64,000 nt of DNA from Lumbricus rubellus. Its lineage: Eukaryota > Annelida > Clitellata > Crassiclitellata > Lumbricidae. This document shows positions 26,422 to 40,500 of this stretch, piece after piece; position 1 is the first letter of the stretch, and every line of letters starts with the position of its first letter. Location: positions 10,826,619 through 10,890,618 of the forward strand of contig OX243819.1 of NCBI GenBank assembly GCA_945859605.1. Direction: 5' to 3'. The notes under the pieces are model-generated. The model was given only the letters and a program-made list of their open reading frames with translations, had not been told where the DNA came from and did not search any database. The position numbers were made by a program, and so were the translations under genes.

Positions 26422-29017
26422 GGAAAACTGTTCTGAAAGAAATTGTTTCCATCGCGTTCCATACTCTTTCCAAGTTCATTACGTTCTGGCCGTTACCTCG
26501 ATACCTGTGTTGTTGCACTTATTTTCTACACGTGCCACAGTTAAAAATTCTGTTCCAAAGCCTACATAATACTATTCGATTCTGTAATTTTATGTGTATA
26601 GCCTATTCTGTACTAGTAGCATAATTTGTTCTATCCACTCGTATTCTTTCTTCTTAATTAGTTAATTCCACTCTAATATCCCAACTCTATTCTACTCTGT
26701 CCTAATTTTCCTATTTTCTTTTCTTTTAATCCTAATCTTCCATTATATTCTACGAATTATGCCATGGAGAGGTAGCCACGCAGTAAGGTCGGACTTCGCT
26801 TTGATAGTTTGAGTTTCAGAATCGAAGCTCAAATTTAGAGCGGGTTTTTCAGAATAACTTTGTTGCTGTTTCAAACTTTTTTATTCAGATAAAATATTTG
26901 ATATATAATTGACTCGAATCTTGTATATCGGTTGTTTATCGCTGCTTGTTTGTTCGTATGTGTCTGCGGTCTTTCTGCATGTCCGCCAGTATAAATACGT
27001 GAATGAATATTATGTCTGTCTGTCCCATCTGTCTGTCTATCTTCCTGCCTATCCGTCTGCTAACCTGCCTTTCCGTCATACCGTCAGTTCATCCGTGTGT
27101 TCGTCCGTCTCTCTGTGTGTCCGTCTGTCTGTCTGTCTGTGTATACATCCGTCCTTCTGTTTATCAATCCGTCTGTCCATCTACGTAGGCTATAGCTGTC
27201 TATTCCTCTGTCCTTCTGTTTCGTCCATTCGCATGTCTGCCTGCCTGTCCGCCTGTATGCTTGTCCGTTCGCATGCCTGTCTGTATGTCTGTCTGTCTGT
27301 TTGTATGCTTGTCTGTCTGTTTGTCTGTCTGTCTATCCGTCCGCATATCTGTCTGTCTGTGATCTAATCAGTCTTGCGCACGCGCACACGCATCCGCCTC
27401 TATCAGCAGAGAGTTCATCGTTCTATAGGAGCATACGCGTGCAAGGTCTCTAGAAACGACGACGATGAAGAAGCAAAGAGACCATACAGCATGATGCAGG
27501 CGGTCGTTGAACGACGCAGGACTGTGACGTAATCAGTGAATTGCGTCGGAAGAGAGGACTCTTGTTGGTATGCATCGTCCTCGGCGAGTGAGCCAGCGCC
27601 GCGTTGACTGGAGAAGATCGCTGGGAGAACAAGTAGGCTATAGACGGCACGCGGATGCAGTTGAAGGTGAAGAAAAGTTATTAGATGGCTCTGATTCACT
27701 AGCTGAGAATCTCCGGTTTAGTTGCGAATGGCTGGATGTTCCACCCGGAACATGGCTGGCGTTCCACCAGGAACATCCATGTGCGGAATGATAGGCATGT
27801 CGAGAAAATAACTTGTAACGCTGCAATATGGAAAGGGTCTGTGCAGTGCGGGGTTACAGTTTGGGGGTCAGCAAACCGACGGGGTGAAATACCATGAAAA
27901 TGAAAGTGGGGTGGGACAAAAGTGTTTGGAATGGGGCGAGGTGTGGGGTTTTGGGAGTGAAATGGGAAAACATCGGATAAAATTGATGGAATGTGCGATT
28001 GATGGAAGAAAAGATAGCCGGCTGATCAATGGCTGAAGAGCAGAAAGAAGGGGAAGATAGAAAGGAAGAAGACAATTAAGAAAGTGGGTGGAGAGAGCGA
28101 TAGAACGAAAACAAAGATGAAACAAGGACGAAACAGTTAAATAATATGTAGGAGCTATATGATTGATAGGACATAATACGAGGTAAACAAGGCCAAAGAG
28201 ATGAAAATATCAGAAAGACAGACGAATGAGAGGCGAAAGAGGAGACAGCATAAATTCCTTAGGCTAGAGTCAAGGATACATAAGAACATAAACAAGAAAA
28301 AACAAATTGTTTGCACTCCACAAAACGAAGAGGAAGACGTCAGAGAGAAAACTGCTACAACTCCAACCAAGACCAAGTCTTACCTCACTCCTCACTTCCC
28401 TACGTCTACATCCGCCAAATGGCCAGCCTCCTCACTCCTCACTTTTCTACGTCTACATCCGCCAAATGGCTCCGCCCCTTGACCTCCAGCCGACCAATCT
28501 ATTTTCAGCTAAAGCGTCGTAAACAACGCGCAAACATCCGGCCAATATAATTTCTTCGCGCTGCTCAGTTAATAGTTGCTGGAACTGCATTGGGTAGGGT
28601 AAGATTCGATTTATCGTGTGTGTGTGTGTGTGGGACCAGCTTCCTAGTATTCTGACGCAGTATAGGTCCTTTCAACAAGTTTTACAGACGAAAACAAGCT
28701 GCACCGCTGTGCTCAAACGACTTGAGGTCTAGGTTATTACCTGAAAGAATCTGGGTTCAGGATTCATTTCTGACTAAGCTTACATATAGCCTATACACTG
28801 TTATACAGTGATGACCGTGCACTTGCAGTCAAGGTTAAAGTCTAGCTAGCGAATCCACCTGTCTATAGGCCTACCGACAACTCCAAGAAATTTCAAATGG
28901 CGTAAAGTAGACCTAACTGAAATTGGCGGGATCCATCGCACACCAAGAATCCAACTCGCCCCTAGTTCCCCTAATTAAATTGCAACAGGATAACATAGGC
29001 CCTATAGCCTACTAACC
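26422..29017. other. intergenic, simple repeats, no gene
   Basis: TGTC/CTGT-rich tract (about 26990-27360) and a 47-bp tandem duplication around CTACGTCTACATCCGCCAAA (28381-28480). Short open frames (for example 27570-27791) have no recognisable domain, signal or splice partners. Confidence 0.6.
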
Positions 29018-30327
29018 TAGACCTGGGAGTCGACCCCAATAAGTCGACCCCAGTCGACTTGGTCATCCCAAGTCGGGTCGGGTCGTTTCTACTCACCGCA
29101 ACTGACCCCAAGTCGAATTTTGTAGAGAGAAGTCACTTGAAGTTGTTTTTACCCCAAGTCGACTTAAACCGACTTCAGACACAAACATAGCTAAATTTGT
29201 CACTATTTTTAACAGGTAACAGGGACTTAGACTATAATAGGGCATAGGCGCTATTTATTATTTTACCGGTAGGCTATCGTGCAGACTGCCATCTGCCGAT
29301 CTATTCATAGACTCTAATTTGTTATTCTATGCTAAAACGTTAGGCATGTGCTTAGATCTAATTAAAATGGTGAAACAAAATGTTACTAAAATATTAGCAC
29401 GTGTGACGTTTGCTTATCAAGACATGAACAATTGAACATGAACATGAGCAAATCAATGAACTTATATATTGGTCAGTGAATTCGGCGCAAAGACAGCTGG
29501 ACCTACATTGAAGGCCTATAGTTATAAATCGATAGTTTGGCGCTACTTTGGTACGCTGCATCTGCAGTAGGCTAACTGTTGTCTGCAGACAGAAAAGCTA
29601 TTTTATACGGACAACGAAAGACTTTACTGTCAGCGAGTAGGCCTAGGCTACTATAGGCCTAGTAGTAGCCTACTGCCGGATGATGCGCTTGCAATAGCCT
29701 ACTATTTGATAAGTTGCGGATCGATGTTAGTGGCCGATCAATTATGAAAACAGAATTACAGATGAAGCCTATCATAACACGCCATTCAGTGCAACCAGTC
29801 AGCGGACCCCCATTTTTTCTCCGACCTTGCGCGTTTTACACATTTATTTAATATTAAAATTAATAAAAAAAATAATAACAATAAGTGCAATCTGAATAAT
29901 CACAGACAGTGGACAAGGTAAAATTTATAGGCTTAATAATTTTGTCGTCGCATAGTCTAGGGCTCTTGGCTACCAGATTGGCTCAAAGCATCACAAAACT
30001 ACTCAAACTGAAACACAAAAGCTAAAATGGACTTAATAAAACTTTAACAAATTCATGTATCAATTAATTAAGAGTTGATGCTTCATTACTCATATAGCCT
30101 ATATGAAATTAATGCTTTCTAGGAAAAATTGCCATTAGTAGCCGTACGTAGACCTAGGCTAATGGCTATTACCATGTCAGAAGTCGACTTCAAGTCGGAA
30201 GTCAGTTGTTTTTCTGCCAAGTCGGGTCAAGTCGTTTTGACTCCAAGAAGTCGACTTCAAGTCGACCTCAAGTCACTTTAGGGGCAAGTGGGGTCAGATT
30301 AGCTGACCAAAGTCACTCCCAGGTCTA
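29018..30327. mobile_element. 1.3-kb hAT-like element with AAGTCGACTT subterminal repeats
   Basis: 1,310 bp with inverted ends TAGACCTGGGAGT, flanked by a perfect 8-bp duplication TACTAACC (29010-29017 and 30328-30335). Both subterminal regions (about 29030-29175 and 30180-30290) are packed with copies of AAGTCG/CGACTT, many forming AAGTCGACTT palindromes. No transposase frame, so non-autonomous. Subterminal repeat arrays are where hAT transposases usually bind. Confidence 0.88.
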
Positions 30328-30546
30328 TACTAACCCTACTTGATAACTTTGGACCAATGGCCAATGTTACGTTCATATCTAAGTAATCAACAAGCTATAT
30401 ATCCACCCAGTTTACTGCCCACCTCGATAAAGGAAACAAAAATCTACCTCCGATTTCTCAGTCGGGTTTCGGAAGGGTCACTCCATGGAGTGCGCCTCCT
30501 CGAGGGTCCGCCACTATTCTGATATTTAAGGGGCTATCGGCCTGTC

Positions 30547-30551
<5 letters not shown>

Positions 30552-30628
<77 letters not shown>
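30552..30628. repeat. CT microsatellite
   Basis: Uninterrupted CT dinucleotides over about 77 bp. Confidence 0.97.
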
Positions 30629-30630
<2 letters not shown>

Positions 30631-30689
30631 GCGCTGTTTGGCGACGACAGTAGGCTGTGACAGATAGATGAATCGATTATATAACTTTA

Positions 30690-30790
30690 GATATCACAAC
30701 ACCTTCAACTTTGACTACTGCAACGCTCTCTGTGTAGGTCTTCTGGCGACTTCACATAGGCCTACAGCACAAATTTACGCTCTATAGGCC
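30690..30790 (+). pseudogene. tiny LINE reverse-transcriptase remnant
   Basis: One frame reads HNTFNFDYCNALCVGL, resembling the DYCN-LL-GL segment late in CR1/L2-type reverse transcriptases. Too short for certainty. Confidence 0.35.
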
Positions 30791-30930
30791 AACACAGAAC
30801 TTACTTTCACGTTCTAAACCATGTCCCAACCTCACCAGCCTAACCCCACACTTAGATTCAAGTACTCCCTGCCATGTTATGCCATGTACACCGTATGCGG
30901 TATGCCGTATACCCTACCCAATCCTACCAT

Positions 30931-31039
30931 CAGGGTGAGAATTGTTGTATCTTTCTTAGAGCCCCATGTTAAAGTCTGTTTTTCACACCCTGATTCCAAG
31001 CGGATAACCCCCAGTTCTTTTTCCACAATTCTTACACTG
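30931..31039. mobile_element. short MITE of the CAGGGTGAGAATT family
   Basis: Starts CAGGGTGAGAATTG and ends CAATTCTTACACTG, with the shared internal word AAAGTCTGTTTTTCACA. The left 8 bp, CCTACCAT, recur four bases beyond the right end (31044-31051), so the target duplication may be displaced. Confidence 0.65.
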
Positions 31040-31372
31040 CATGCCTACCATACCATACATCAAGGCTTGACTTACCCTATATAATATATATGCTATAAAC
31101 TTTTATAAAGCATGCCATCACACGCTCGCTCTACTCACTTTTCCTACCCATTATCCATCTTACCCATGCATGACTACTGTTACTGGACTCGGTGAGGCTG
31201 GCGATTGTTGTGCGGTTTAAATACTGCATTCCTTCATTGCAAGGCATGAAGGGAGAGATCCACGGATGCAGAGGAGCGAAAGGAATGGGAAACATAGGAA
31301 TGGAAGGAAGACGAAGGGAAAGGAGGATGAGACGAGACAAGATGCAGCCGGACCCGACAGAAGCAGCATTGC

Positions 31373-31830
31373 CACTCCTTGGGTTTTTTCACAAGATCTT
31401 GGGTTTTTCGATCCCAACTTGGGAAATGGGTTTTTTTGGAAGAACTTGGGTTTTTTGCTTGGGTTTTTTTTTTACCAAAAAATCTTGGGTTTTTCGATTC
31501 GAACTTGGGTTTTTTCATTAAGAACTTGGGTTTTTTGCTTGTTTTTTCGGAAAATCGGAAAATTGTGGATTTTTTTTAGAGATTTGGACCGGATGACTAA
31601 AAAAGAATTTTCCTACAGTAAAATTGAAAGATTTTTGGGCCCGGATGACTAAAAAAGAGGTCGTGAGAATTTTCGGACGAAAAATTGAAAGATTTTTTGG
31701 TCCGGATGACTAAAAAAGAGGTCATAAAAATTTTCGGAGGGGAAATTGTGGACATTTTTGAAGATTTGGGCAACTTGGGTTTTCTTGGGATTTTCGACCG
31801 TCCAACTTGGGTTTTTTCAATTTTTAGAGT
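31373..31830 (+). repeat. AACTTGGGTTTTT dispersed repeat
   Basis: Many copies of CTTGGGTTTTTTC followed by several copies of CCGGATGACTAAAAAAG with TTTTCGGA. Same family as 15122-15270 and 46530-46740. Coding potential is not convincing. Confidence 0.65.
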
Positions 31831-33265
31831 GGCAACGCTGGACAGAAGCTATACGTGTATATGATATGTATAATGTGCGACGGTATATATCTGCGTATAT
31901 ATGCGTATGCGCGTAGGCGATGTTTAAACATACACTGCCTCGTTTGAGATTCTTCGTGCTTTGGCAACATGTAAAATAAAACAGACAGCCAGCCATACGT
32001 AGAGACATGCAGTCAGACATAACCTGCCAGCCACACAGATAGATAGACGGACGGATAGATATGATGGCTGAGACATGCAGCTAGACAAAAGTGACATTCA
32101 CTTAGACTGACGGAAGGAAGAGAGTCAAGATACAGATGGAGAGGTAGTTTTGCAGATACAACGAGAGGAACATAGAAAGACATCGTATGAGGTCCAGGCA
32201 GATAGAGTAGTAGGCCTTGAGTGTTTTCCTTGCAGACAACTTTGACTATCGACTTCCACAGAAACTGAGAGAGGTAGGCAGACAACCAAGCTGACATATA
32301 GACGGAGGCACACAGTTATGCAGACGGACAGAGATTCTTGCACTGATAGCAACGCACATTTGTCTGACATCCCTGATACTAACCAACGAAAGAACTAGAC
32401 ACAGTGAAGCACAGAAACAAGGAGGCGGACAGCCAGACATATAAATCAACTGGCTCATACATGATCCGACGTATAGCGAAAGGCAGATACAGACACATGC
32501 AGACATCAAGGATAACATTTAGACGGACAAAGGAGCAGACACGTTGGCGGACAGGTATACGTTCATTCCAACGTGGGAAGCTGCCGAGAAGGAACTTTAG
32601 ATAGGCCGTACAGTAGCCTAAGCCTACTCCAGGCTCAGGGAATGGAGCGCTGCACATAAGACATAAGCACAACGAATGTAAAGGTCAGCACCACCCCGCT
32701 CTCCATCTATACGCTTGGAGCCAATAAAACAACACGCGGATACGTGGAACAGCCTGGAAACAGTTGAACACACATACGATCCGCCGTTCCATGCAGACTG
32801 GCATGGCATTGAACGCTGCAGCTCCTCCTGTACGAGGGATTCCATGCTCCTAAAACTTGCCCGAAAGGAAGTAACAGCGAAGAAAAACATCAAGTGAAGA
32901 AGACCGATGTCGGCCATTTTGAGATAGGCCTACGAGCCTCGTTCCGAAGACCATCAGCCTCTCTTTCGATCCGGCTTCTTGTGCGACGCAAACGCCGACA
33001 AAATCGACCGTAAATTATCAACATTTCTCTACGGAAAGCATTTGAAAGAGGACTTTCCGTAACGCGCCAAACATCTAGGATTGGTTTCGATCCAAAAGTG
33101 CCACCAAAGACTGTCGTGAATTTAGCAGCGAAACTTAACTGAACCTCAACATAAATAATTCTGTTAGGCCTATAGATTTCGAAAGTTAGTTAAATTCCGA
33201 GAATTTGGTGCTTTATAGTTAAAATTTAGAAGTCCGATTAAAAAAGAAAACAGAGCGGAAGCAGA
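31831..33265. other. intergenic upstream of the PDZ gene
   Basis: CAGACAGA-rich simple sequence (about 31980-32560), otherwise nothing recognised. The 5' UTR and promoter of the gene starting at 33266 should lie at the right end; no TATA box is obvious. Confidence 0.5.
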
Positions 33266-34523
33266 ATGGCAAGCCAACTTCTTCGGATACAAATGGCGGG
33301 CGGAGGTCCGTACGGATTCAGACTGCTTGGCGGCGATAAGAATCCGCTTACCGTAGCAAAGGTAAACACGTCTAATCTATATTTGTCTGCAAAATCCTAG
33401 AATAGTCGGACGCCAGGACTATTGTAGACTAAGCTCGTAGGCCTGTGGAAAAATGTTGTTGTTATGGGCGTGATGGTAGACCTATCGTATTGCATCTGAG
33501 AGGCTGAGAATAATTCATAAGGCGTATCTTACAATCCGAACTATGCAGACTTTTGCAGAGACTCACTCAGCTGACTGCACCAGAGAAATAAGAAAGACTT
33601 CAAATAACAAATGAATGAGGATGGAAATCATGAAACCCCGACCAAACTCTTACTTTGGACTGCATGGTGTGAGGTCATTCCTTAATTATAGAATAAGGAC
33701 GTACCTGGTATACGATATGGCGCAGGCAGTGTCAGGCACTTCGCCTGCATTCCTTGTCCAGAGAACTAAGCTTAGGCCTATAGAAGATTAAGTTCAACCG
33801 TATTAGGCCTACTATTGTTTTCACTATTACTGTCTATGATGTTGTTGCAGTATAGGCCCGGCAATAGGATCGACTGTTGCTGCTGCTGTTGTTGTTGTTG
33901 CTGCTGCTGCTGTTGATGTTACAGTGGTACATGCAGACGTTATCGAGGTTCGCTAGTGTCGTTTAGTATAAAATTGTACATATAGCGTAGAACAGTGCAG
34001 ACCTCAGATTCTGTCTCTCCGGTAGGCTATATATTATATACTATGTCTCATCATCTGTAGTCTAGACGATGGACCTCGGATCAACTCTAATCGAGAAGTT
34101 TATATAGCACCATCATATCGTGCCTTTAAAGACGTCTCAGGGAACTTGCACATCAAATTCACCACTTCATTGGGCGGTATAGCAGAGGCTTATCGACCAC
34201 CCTCCGTACCCTCTGACCGCACGAGTCCCACAAGAAAAGGGGTTTACGCAGGGTGAGAATCGCCGGGGGATTGGGGTTTCAACCCCAGTCTTTCTTATAA
34301 TCCCATAGTGGGCCTAAAGTCTGTTTTCACATCTCAATCCAAGTGGATAATGGTCCAACCCCCCAGTAATTTTTCCACAATTCTTACACTGGGTTTAGGG
34401 GCAAAAACGTTAAGGTATTACAAGATAAGTGACATCTATTGACGCTATTGCACAATGCATGTCGGTTTCACTGACAAAACTGTGAAGTAAATATGGAATA
34501 CGTGTACACTGTAGTCTATGTAG

Positions 34524-34585
<62 letters not shown>

Positions 34586-37500
34586 CCTATAGGGCCTTTA
34601 TAGACCTATGTATACATGAAATATGAAATTATATGAACCCTGTAGCCTATAGTGGCCTAGTATAAAATAAATACAACATTGTAAGGGCCACGTTTTTTGT
34701 AGCTACGGCTCTGGGCGGTATATAACTATATATAGGCTATTATAGCAGTTGAAATCCGTATTATTATAAGCTACTCGGAGCAACAGATGGATAGACAGTA
34801 ATGTAGTCCTTCCTATACGGAGGTTACAAGCAAGTTGAAGCAACCGGAATAGGATTAGAATTTGGCCATGCAAGAAAAGCAGTTCGGTCAATTTAATCGA
34901 TAGACTAACGAATCGATGTCGCAATAGCCTACTGAGAAAACTCAATGTCAGCAATGCAATTTTTTTAAATTCAGTGTATGTGTTCTTAGTGGGCTAACAT
35001 TAGTGCTCTATAATAGTGCGAAGAAATTTTTTTAAAGACCGACAAATGACGGATAGATTAATAAGCATTAGTTTTAAAGGGGAAACGTGCTCCATCTTGA
35101 TCGAACCTCGTGTGCAGGCGCCCTGAACACTGCATGCAGCTGTTCTCTGTACCGTTTCAAAGACACGATGCTAGGATTGTTAGCTGATGATGATAACAGG
35201 TATAGGCCTACGTGTAGTTGTTCGGTTTAAGCCACCTAATCCACCTCGAAAGCACAACCAGACACTGAACAGTGCAGTCGGCCGATGTTTGGCACAACAT
35301 CCATGGCAGTCTCAGACCGACGGTTTGTTTGGATTCTGCATTCTCTAGCAGTCAGTTGTAGAAACAACAGCGATCTGTACATTTCTGCATTGCTACAGAC
35401 AAACTTCTGTGCATAAGCTTAAAGCTTAAAGGAGAGTCAGGTGACGTAGGCCTAGTGTAAGGTTGCTGATGGTGGTGGTGGACTGGTGGTGGTGGTGGTG
35501 GTGATGATGATGATGATGACGACGACGGTGACGATGACGACAATGATAATGATGAAGACAGTAGTGATTTAAACCGTATTTTTCCAGATTCGTCCATCGA
35601 GCAAAGCCCAAGTGGCCGGACTTCTTGAGGGTGACGTCATTCTGGCTCTTAACAACACCAGCAGCCAGGGTCTGAGCCATCCAGCAGCCACATCGCTCAT
35701 GGAGGGAAACCATGCCGCGTTGATAGTACACGTTTTGAGGTAAGGACTCAACTTAGTCACCCATAATACTTGATTAATTTAAGAATAGAGATCCATATAA
35801 TAAATTATTTGACTAGAGGACCCACTTTTAGTCTGCAATTATAGTATTACGACCTCAGAAACAGTTTGTTTGTATGTGCACTTGTCATAGCGCCCCTTCA
35901 AGATCTTACTCAGAAGCGCTCCAGACTACAGAGCGCGCACTGAATCGGAGTTTCACGCCAAAGCGCTGAGCAATTGTAAGTGAAGGACTTGCCCAAGGTC
36001 CCTACACGGCGGCTTCAGGTGGATTCGAACCTGCAACCATACGGCTGCAAGGCAACGAACATACCCACTACACCACCGCGCCCCACAATTACCTAGACCA
36101 CAGTTATTTGAATTGCCCGGCAGCCAATACACGTTCGCTTACGCGTCTTCCTCATTTTTATAGATAACTTCGTCTTGCTTTGAATGTACTCGACAATTTT
36201 CGCATACTCAGACAGTCAGACTGCTACTGTGTCGAAGTCGAAGTTCTGGAGTAATTCTCAAGTATGGAGTAATTCTCAAGTATGCTTTGGAAGTTTGGAT
36301 TTAACGCATTCTGAATGGTGTCTGAACACTTTTTATCAACGAAGCTCTCGACCCTGAATTGATTGGTCGATGTCTAACTGGTACAATGGTTATTGGTCTT
36401 CGTTTCGAAAGCATCGAGCCCTACAGGCATAAATAATGGCGTCTGTGACCTGCAGCAATATTAGGTTCGGTTATGCAAGGCAAGGCAGTTCTATATTGGC
36501 ATCAAGTTCAACCTTCACTCCCATGGCTATGAGTAGGCCTAATAGCTTAGGGCCCTAGGCTATGTAATAGGCTTTTCACCATACTGCTAATATTATGCAC
36601 ACATTATTGTCTGATCTTAAGATTATGTGAGTGTCTGCAAATGGGGCCATGATTTAGTTTTGCATTTCAAAGCCTCAAAAACCAATTATCTTGTCACCTT
36701 TACTACCTGGAAGTATATTATACTCGACATTCTCCTTGTAATTAGGCCTACTATCAAAAAGTACATTCTTAGCGGCGGCAATAACCTTGCTAGATTACTA
36801 TATAGATAAAGGTCTCAGGATTCAAGAAGTCAGGGTCTTAGCTTTAGAGTCGCCAACTGTCAGGCACTTATGCTGCTAGTAATGTCTGACTAAATATAGG
36901 CCTTCAAGAGGAACTGCAGGCTATTATTTATAGGGTCTAATAGTGTTCGCATACTTATAAAACTGTTTACAAATTACAATACTCGTGTATTTTTTTGTAC
37001 ACTTGTTACAAAGGGACCAATAGGCCTAAAGAATTGAGTTTATTTGAATTGACTTGATTTGCATGTTTTGGATTACGTTTTCTTAAGGAATATATAGAAT
37101 AATATTATAGTCGCCAGTTTATAAGTCTTTCATTTCTGTACTCTTCTTGCCTCTATTCGATGGTAACTCTCTGACATCAATCACCAATTATAGCTGCCGT
37201 ATTTTGAAGAATTTTTTTGCATAGTAGGCCTACGTGTCTGATGTTCCTTGCATTGCTATAGCAGAGGGGGAAAATGCCACTGTCCACAGTGTCCAGACAC
37301 TTTGTCTAATAAGGCTACTGCTTATAATGTCTGACTGAGGGGAAAATGCAAATTAGGCCGTGATTTTGGTTTTGCATTTCAAAGCCTCAAAAACCAATTA
37401 TCTTGACACCTTTACTACCTGGAAGTATATACACTCTGACAGCGGAAACTCTAGTCCATTATTTATACTAATAATCGCATGCATAGCTGCCTTAATATGA

Positions 37501-40500
37501 ATTAGTTTACTTGTACAGCATGCATATAATTATACATTGTATACCTGATGATGCATTTGTTTCTACCAGAGGGATGAGCGCCGCGAGAGAGGTCGATTCG
37601 GCGATGGCAACTCTCGGTTCGGAAGTCAAGCGACTGACCGCAGAGGAAGCCAGTGCACTTGTACCTTCAGCCACTTCCGGTAGCGATCACGTGATGAATG
37701 GATCGGAGCCGTATTTTCGTCTGCAGGCGCCACCTTCCGGCGGAAGTCTGAAGCAGCTGCGGATCGCGAGACGAGAGAGCCAATCGGGTGACACCATCCA
37801 GACCCCGGTTGTTGCTGCTGCGGGTTTGGCGTCGGAGAACAGTCCAGGCTACTATGCCAGGGAAGAGCGAACATCAACGGACGGCGGAAAGACGACACGC
37901 ATCGTCGAGGAGGTGAAGACGGAGAAGTTTGGCGGAACGACCTTGACGAAGGTCACGAAACAGGAGTTCAGCAGCTACAAGAGTTCCTCCTCGGGCGATC
38001 CACGCGTCGATCCGAGGTTCCCGCCGGAGTTCTCCGTTACAAGAAGCCAGGAGGAGGAGCATGGACATCCGGTGGTCCATCTAGGAGGAGCAAGCTCTGA
38101 CGGCGGAGGTGGTGGTGGCGGAAGTCAGCTTCGAGACGAACGAGGATGGAAGACAACGACGAGTGTGCACAAGAGCAGCGTCAGAACAGAGCCGTACGAG
38201 GTCCGTATCGACACGACCCAGGAGCCGACGAAGACCTACATCATCTACCAGGATGGATCTACGGAGGACCTCCAGAGACCTCACGACGTGGTAGGGCGAG
38301 GCCAGCAGCCGATACCAGCCATCGAAGTTCAGTTCCACCCGAGCGAGAGCGACTTCGTTGTTCAGGCGAAGCCACCTCGCGTGGGAGCCAATCCAAACTT
38401 CGAAATACGGGTAGGAAAAGAAGTTACCTTTCAACCGAAAGCCCAGACCAGCTACGAGACGACTCAGAGCCACTCCGAGTTCCATCCAACGCTGAAAGTT
38501 CACGAGCAGCCAAGTATTCCAAGCCAAAGCGGAACCTACTCAAAAGTCAGCCACGAATCAAACCAGACAAGCTACGGGACTCGTCCTCCTCACGAGCCTC
38601 AGTCTGGCTACCTGATCAAGCAAACGACCCGTACACAGCACCAGAGTGAGAACCGCAGTAGATATGATACCAACCAGCAGTTCGGACACACCAATGATTC
38701 ACGCCCACCACCTGGTCGTCCCACGGTTCGATTCAGCGCAGAGCCAGAGTATTCAGACGACCCGAGACCTGCTCTTCACGTCCAACATGCCCCAAAAATA
38801 CACCCGAATGTCCATTTCCGTCCTAGCAATGATAATCCAGATCCGAGAAATAAGCCAGGAACCAATTCCCAGCTTGGATACATTTCCGAGTCTCAGCCTA
38901 TTGTCGCCCAGTTCCACTTAGGATATAATTCTGTGCCACAACCAAGCTCCCATACCAAGTCCGGGTACACCGCAGAATATCAATCTGGAACTCATTTGCA
39001 GCATGGGTACAATGAAGAACTCCAGCCAGAAATTAATTCACAGCTTGAACATAATACAGAGCCGCAGCCTAGAACCCAGTCGCAATATGGATACAATTCA
39101 GAGCCCCAGCCTAAACCCCAGTCGCAATATGGATACAATTCAGAGCCCCAGCCTAAACCCCAGTCCCAATATGGATACAATTCAGAGCCCCAGCCTAAAC
39201 CCCAGTCCCAATATGGATACAACCCAGAATCTCAGCCTAAACCCCAGTCCCAGCATGGATACAATTCAGAATCTCAGCCTAAACCCCAGTCTCAATATGG
39301 ATACAATTCAGAATCTCAGCCTAAACCCCAGTACGGATACATAAAAGAGCAACAACATCCGAATACCCAGGACCAATTCGTCGGATACAGTCAAGAACCG
39401 GTATATCCATATCAGCCAAGAAACCCTGTGGAGCACGAAAACAAACCCAAACAACAACAGCAGCAACCAGGATATAACAAACCTGACAGTCATCTCAACA
39501 GACCAGAGCAGGACCACGTGACGAATCCTCAGTATGGTTATAACTCCCGGCAGGAACCTCACCTCCCACCGTCCCAGCCTACCTACAACCCCGAGCCAAA
39601 GAACAAAACCGCCGCTGGGGCCTACAATCAGAAGACCTACGAACCAGAGTCACCTCCAGTCGAGTACAACGCTTACCAGACAAGAGCAAGCGCAGCACCT
39701 TTCAATCGCCAAGCGGAGGTACCATCCTACGGCAAAGCACCCGCCGCCACTCATACAGCACCGCCCCCATGGGGAAAGAAGTTACCTCACGGGGGGCCAG
39801 GAGGGCCAGGCAGCTATAACCCACCGGAAGGAGGAGTTTACGCCACCACCAAGCCCTCGCTCGCAGGACCTCCAGGCATCTCTCGACAGCTGGACCGCAT
39901 CGAAAGAGTGGAGATCGCGACTGCACCGAAATGGATCCCGGGTTCGAAGCTCCCGACGAAGCAACCCTCTAATCCCCCACCAGCGACGTACAACAGTCAC
40001 CCGCCACCGACCGGAGACCCTCGAGGGCTTCACCTGGATAACCCCCCTGTGGTGGTATCAGCGGATGGGTACTACGACCAGTCACCGGAAGGCGGGTGGC
40101 ACGAGGCGCCCGTGGCCGGGGTGAAGAACCGTCCGAACGTGTCGTTTTCACGCGTCCACGACCCCACGAAGCAGCAGTCAAGCGAAGCCGATCAGTCGTA
40201 TGGATACGGAAGTGCGCCACCTCCCAATCTTAAATACGGGGGAGATGACAGTTATTATGGGAGGGAAGCAGAAGAGGCCCCGATTGGACAGTACGGGTGG
40301 CCAGAGTCATCTGGTGGTCAGTCAAATCCCTCGGCCGCTGGACATTATCCAGCTCAAGGGAACGTCTGGAGGCCGTCCTCGGGATACGGTCCACCAGTCG
40401 TGGAAGAGAGGGTGGATAGATCACGTGGTTTCGGAGATGGACCAGCGCCTCCACCGCCGCCTCCCGCACCTCCTCTGGTGCCGGGAGGATTTGGATCCAC

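Noticed and set aside
26909..27367. 152-aa frame with many Cys/Leu/Ser
   Set aside because: Produced by the TGTC/CTGT simple-sequence tract; signal-peptide-like start is probably chance.
27570..27791. Short plus-strand frame that could be a small gene
   Set aside because: No domain, no splice partner, and no sign of selection visible from one sequence.
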